Positions 6,671-7,277 of a stretch of 7,277 nucleotides of DNA are shown piece after piece (positions within the stretch are counted from its first letter, which is position 1; every line of letters starts with the position of its first letter). Below the pieces are notes generated by a model. The model was not told the DNA's origin, searched no databases, and saw nothing but the letters and a program-made list of their open reading frames with translations. Source of the stretch: Burkholderiaceae bacterium (lineage in GTDB: Bacteria > Pseudomonadota > Gammaproteobacteria > Burkholderiales > Burkholderiaceae_C); assembly GCA_031256125.1 (NCBI GenBank), contig JAIRRE010000332.1, positions 1-7,277 on the forward strand, read 5' to 3'. The translations under genes were made by a program, and so were the position numbers.

Positions 6671-7277
6671 CAAGCCATCGCCGCGCGCGCGCCTGGATGC
6701 GCGTTGAGGTGCGCGATGCGCTCCAGCGCTGGCGGGTGCGAGTAATAAAAACGCACGTAGGCCGGATCGGGCGTGAGCGTGCTGGCGTTGTCCTGATAGA
6801 GCTTGACCAGCGCCCGCGCCAAGTCGGCGGCATCGGCCTGCTGCGCGGCGTAGGCGTCGGCCTGAAACTCATGCTTGCGCGACAAGGCCGCCGCTGTGGG
6901 CGAAACGAAGAACAGGAACACCGGCGCGGCCAGCATGAACAAAATCAGCGCCAGCGCGCTACTGGGCACCACGCCCCCGAATGTGGCTGGCAGGTTGGGG
7001 ATAACGCCCAGCCCAGTATAGAACCAGCCCTGCCGCGCCAGCCACGCCAGCAGCGCCAGCCCAGCCAAACTGAGCGCGGCCAGCAACACCAACCGCTGCG
7101 CAATGTGACGCCGTTTGAAATGTCCCAGCTCGTGCGCCAGCACCGCTTCGACTTCCGGCGGGTCGAGTTGCTTTAAGAGCGTATCGAAAAACACCACCCG
7201 CCGCGCCGCGCCAAAGCCGGTGAAATAAGCGTTGCCGTGGGCGCTACGACGGCTGCCGTCCATCACAAACAGGCCCT
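6670..7277 (-). CDS. M48 family zinc metallopeptidase, C-terminal part (partial)
   Basis: The gene enters from the right edge; about 201 C-terminal residues are visible. Near the visible start is VMDGSRRSAHGNAYFTGFG, typical of M48A peptidases of the Ste24/HtpX type. The zinc motif HELGH is encoded at 7134-7120, and the third zinc ligand is the Glu of RKHEFQAD (6870-6868). Two hydrophobic segments (about 7092-7036 and 6963-6904) lie between them, as in membrane-embedded members of this family. Such enzymes degrade or trim membrane and misfolded proteins, but no specific substrate can be named. The SRRSAHGNAY motif fits a Ste24-like protein better than E. coli HtpX, so I leave the symbol blank. 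An ATG and GTG at 7263 and 7266 are internal codons, not the start, because the homologous sequence continues upstream to the window edge. Its TGA overlaps the rsgA ATG by one base. Confidence 0.93.
   Translation of the reverse strand, partial: GLFVMDGSRRSAHGNAYFTGFGAARRVVFFDTLLKQLDPPEVEAVLAHELGHFKRRHIAQRLVLLAALSLAGLALLAWLARQGWFYTGLGVIPNLPATFGGVVPSSALALILFMLAAPVFLFFVSPTAAALSRKHEFQADAYAAQQADAADLARALVKLYQDNASTLTPDPAYVRFYYSHPPALERIAHLNAHPGARAAMA

Overview
This window looks like a betaproteobacterial chromosome segment. It is GC-rich, and it carries the conserved block rpsB-tsf-pyrH-frr-uppS-cdsA plus a gene pair for an M48 peptidase and the ribosome-assembly GTPase RsgA. The protein sequences, such as PyrH with its [18 protein letters not shown] stretch and EF-Ts of 306 residues, resemble my recollection of Burkholderiales and related orders. 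I cannot fix the order or genus by eye.

Positions 1-4139 are read on the minus strand, so the operon runs from right to left. It contains rpsB (ribosomal protein S2), tsf (elongation factor Ts), pyrH (UMP kinase), frr (ribosome recycling factor), uppS (undecaprenyl diphosphate synthase) and the first 11 codons of cdsA (phosphatidate cytidylyltransferase). The first four genes serve translation and pyrimidine nucleotide supply. The last two start cell-wall lipid carrier and phospholipid synthesis. Gaps are short (28, 38 and 3 bp) except at two places. The rpsB-tsf gap of 133 bp holds a perfect 14-bp hairpin that looks like an attenuator. The frr-uppS gap of 179 bp holds a degenerate palindromic repeat element.

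Positions 4140-4422 separate rpsB from a divergent plus-strand gene. This stretch appears to be the structured 5' leader and promoter of rpsB. The plus-strand gene (4423-5679) encodes a FAD-dependent D-amino-acid dehydrogenase of the DadA type. It has no visible Shine-Dalgarno sequence and starts just after an eight-T run. It converges on rsgA, with a hairpin in the 64-bp gap. rsgA overlaps the stop codon of an upstream M48 zinc metallopeptidase gene, which runs off the right edge.

I see no defence system, phage, complete insertion sequence, CRISPR array, tRNA or rRNA. The genes are ordinary housekeeping genes. The points worth a second look are intergenic: a roughly 150-bp inverted-repeat element in an essential operon, a 12-15 bp word repeated at three intergenic sites, possible mutually exclusive RNA structures between rpsB and tsf, and the folded rpsB leader.
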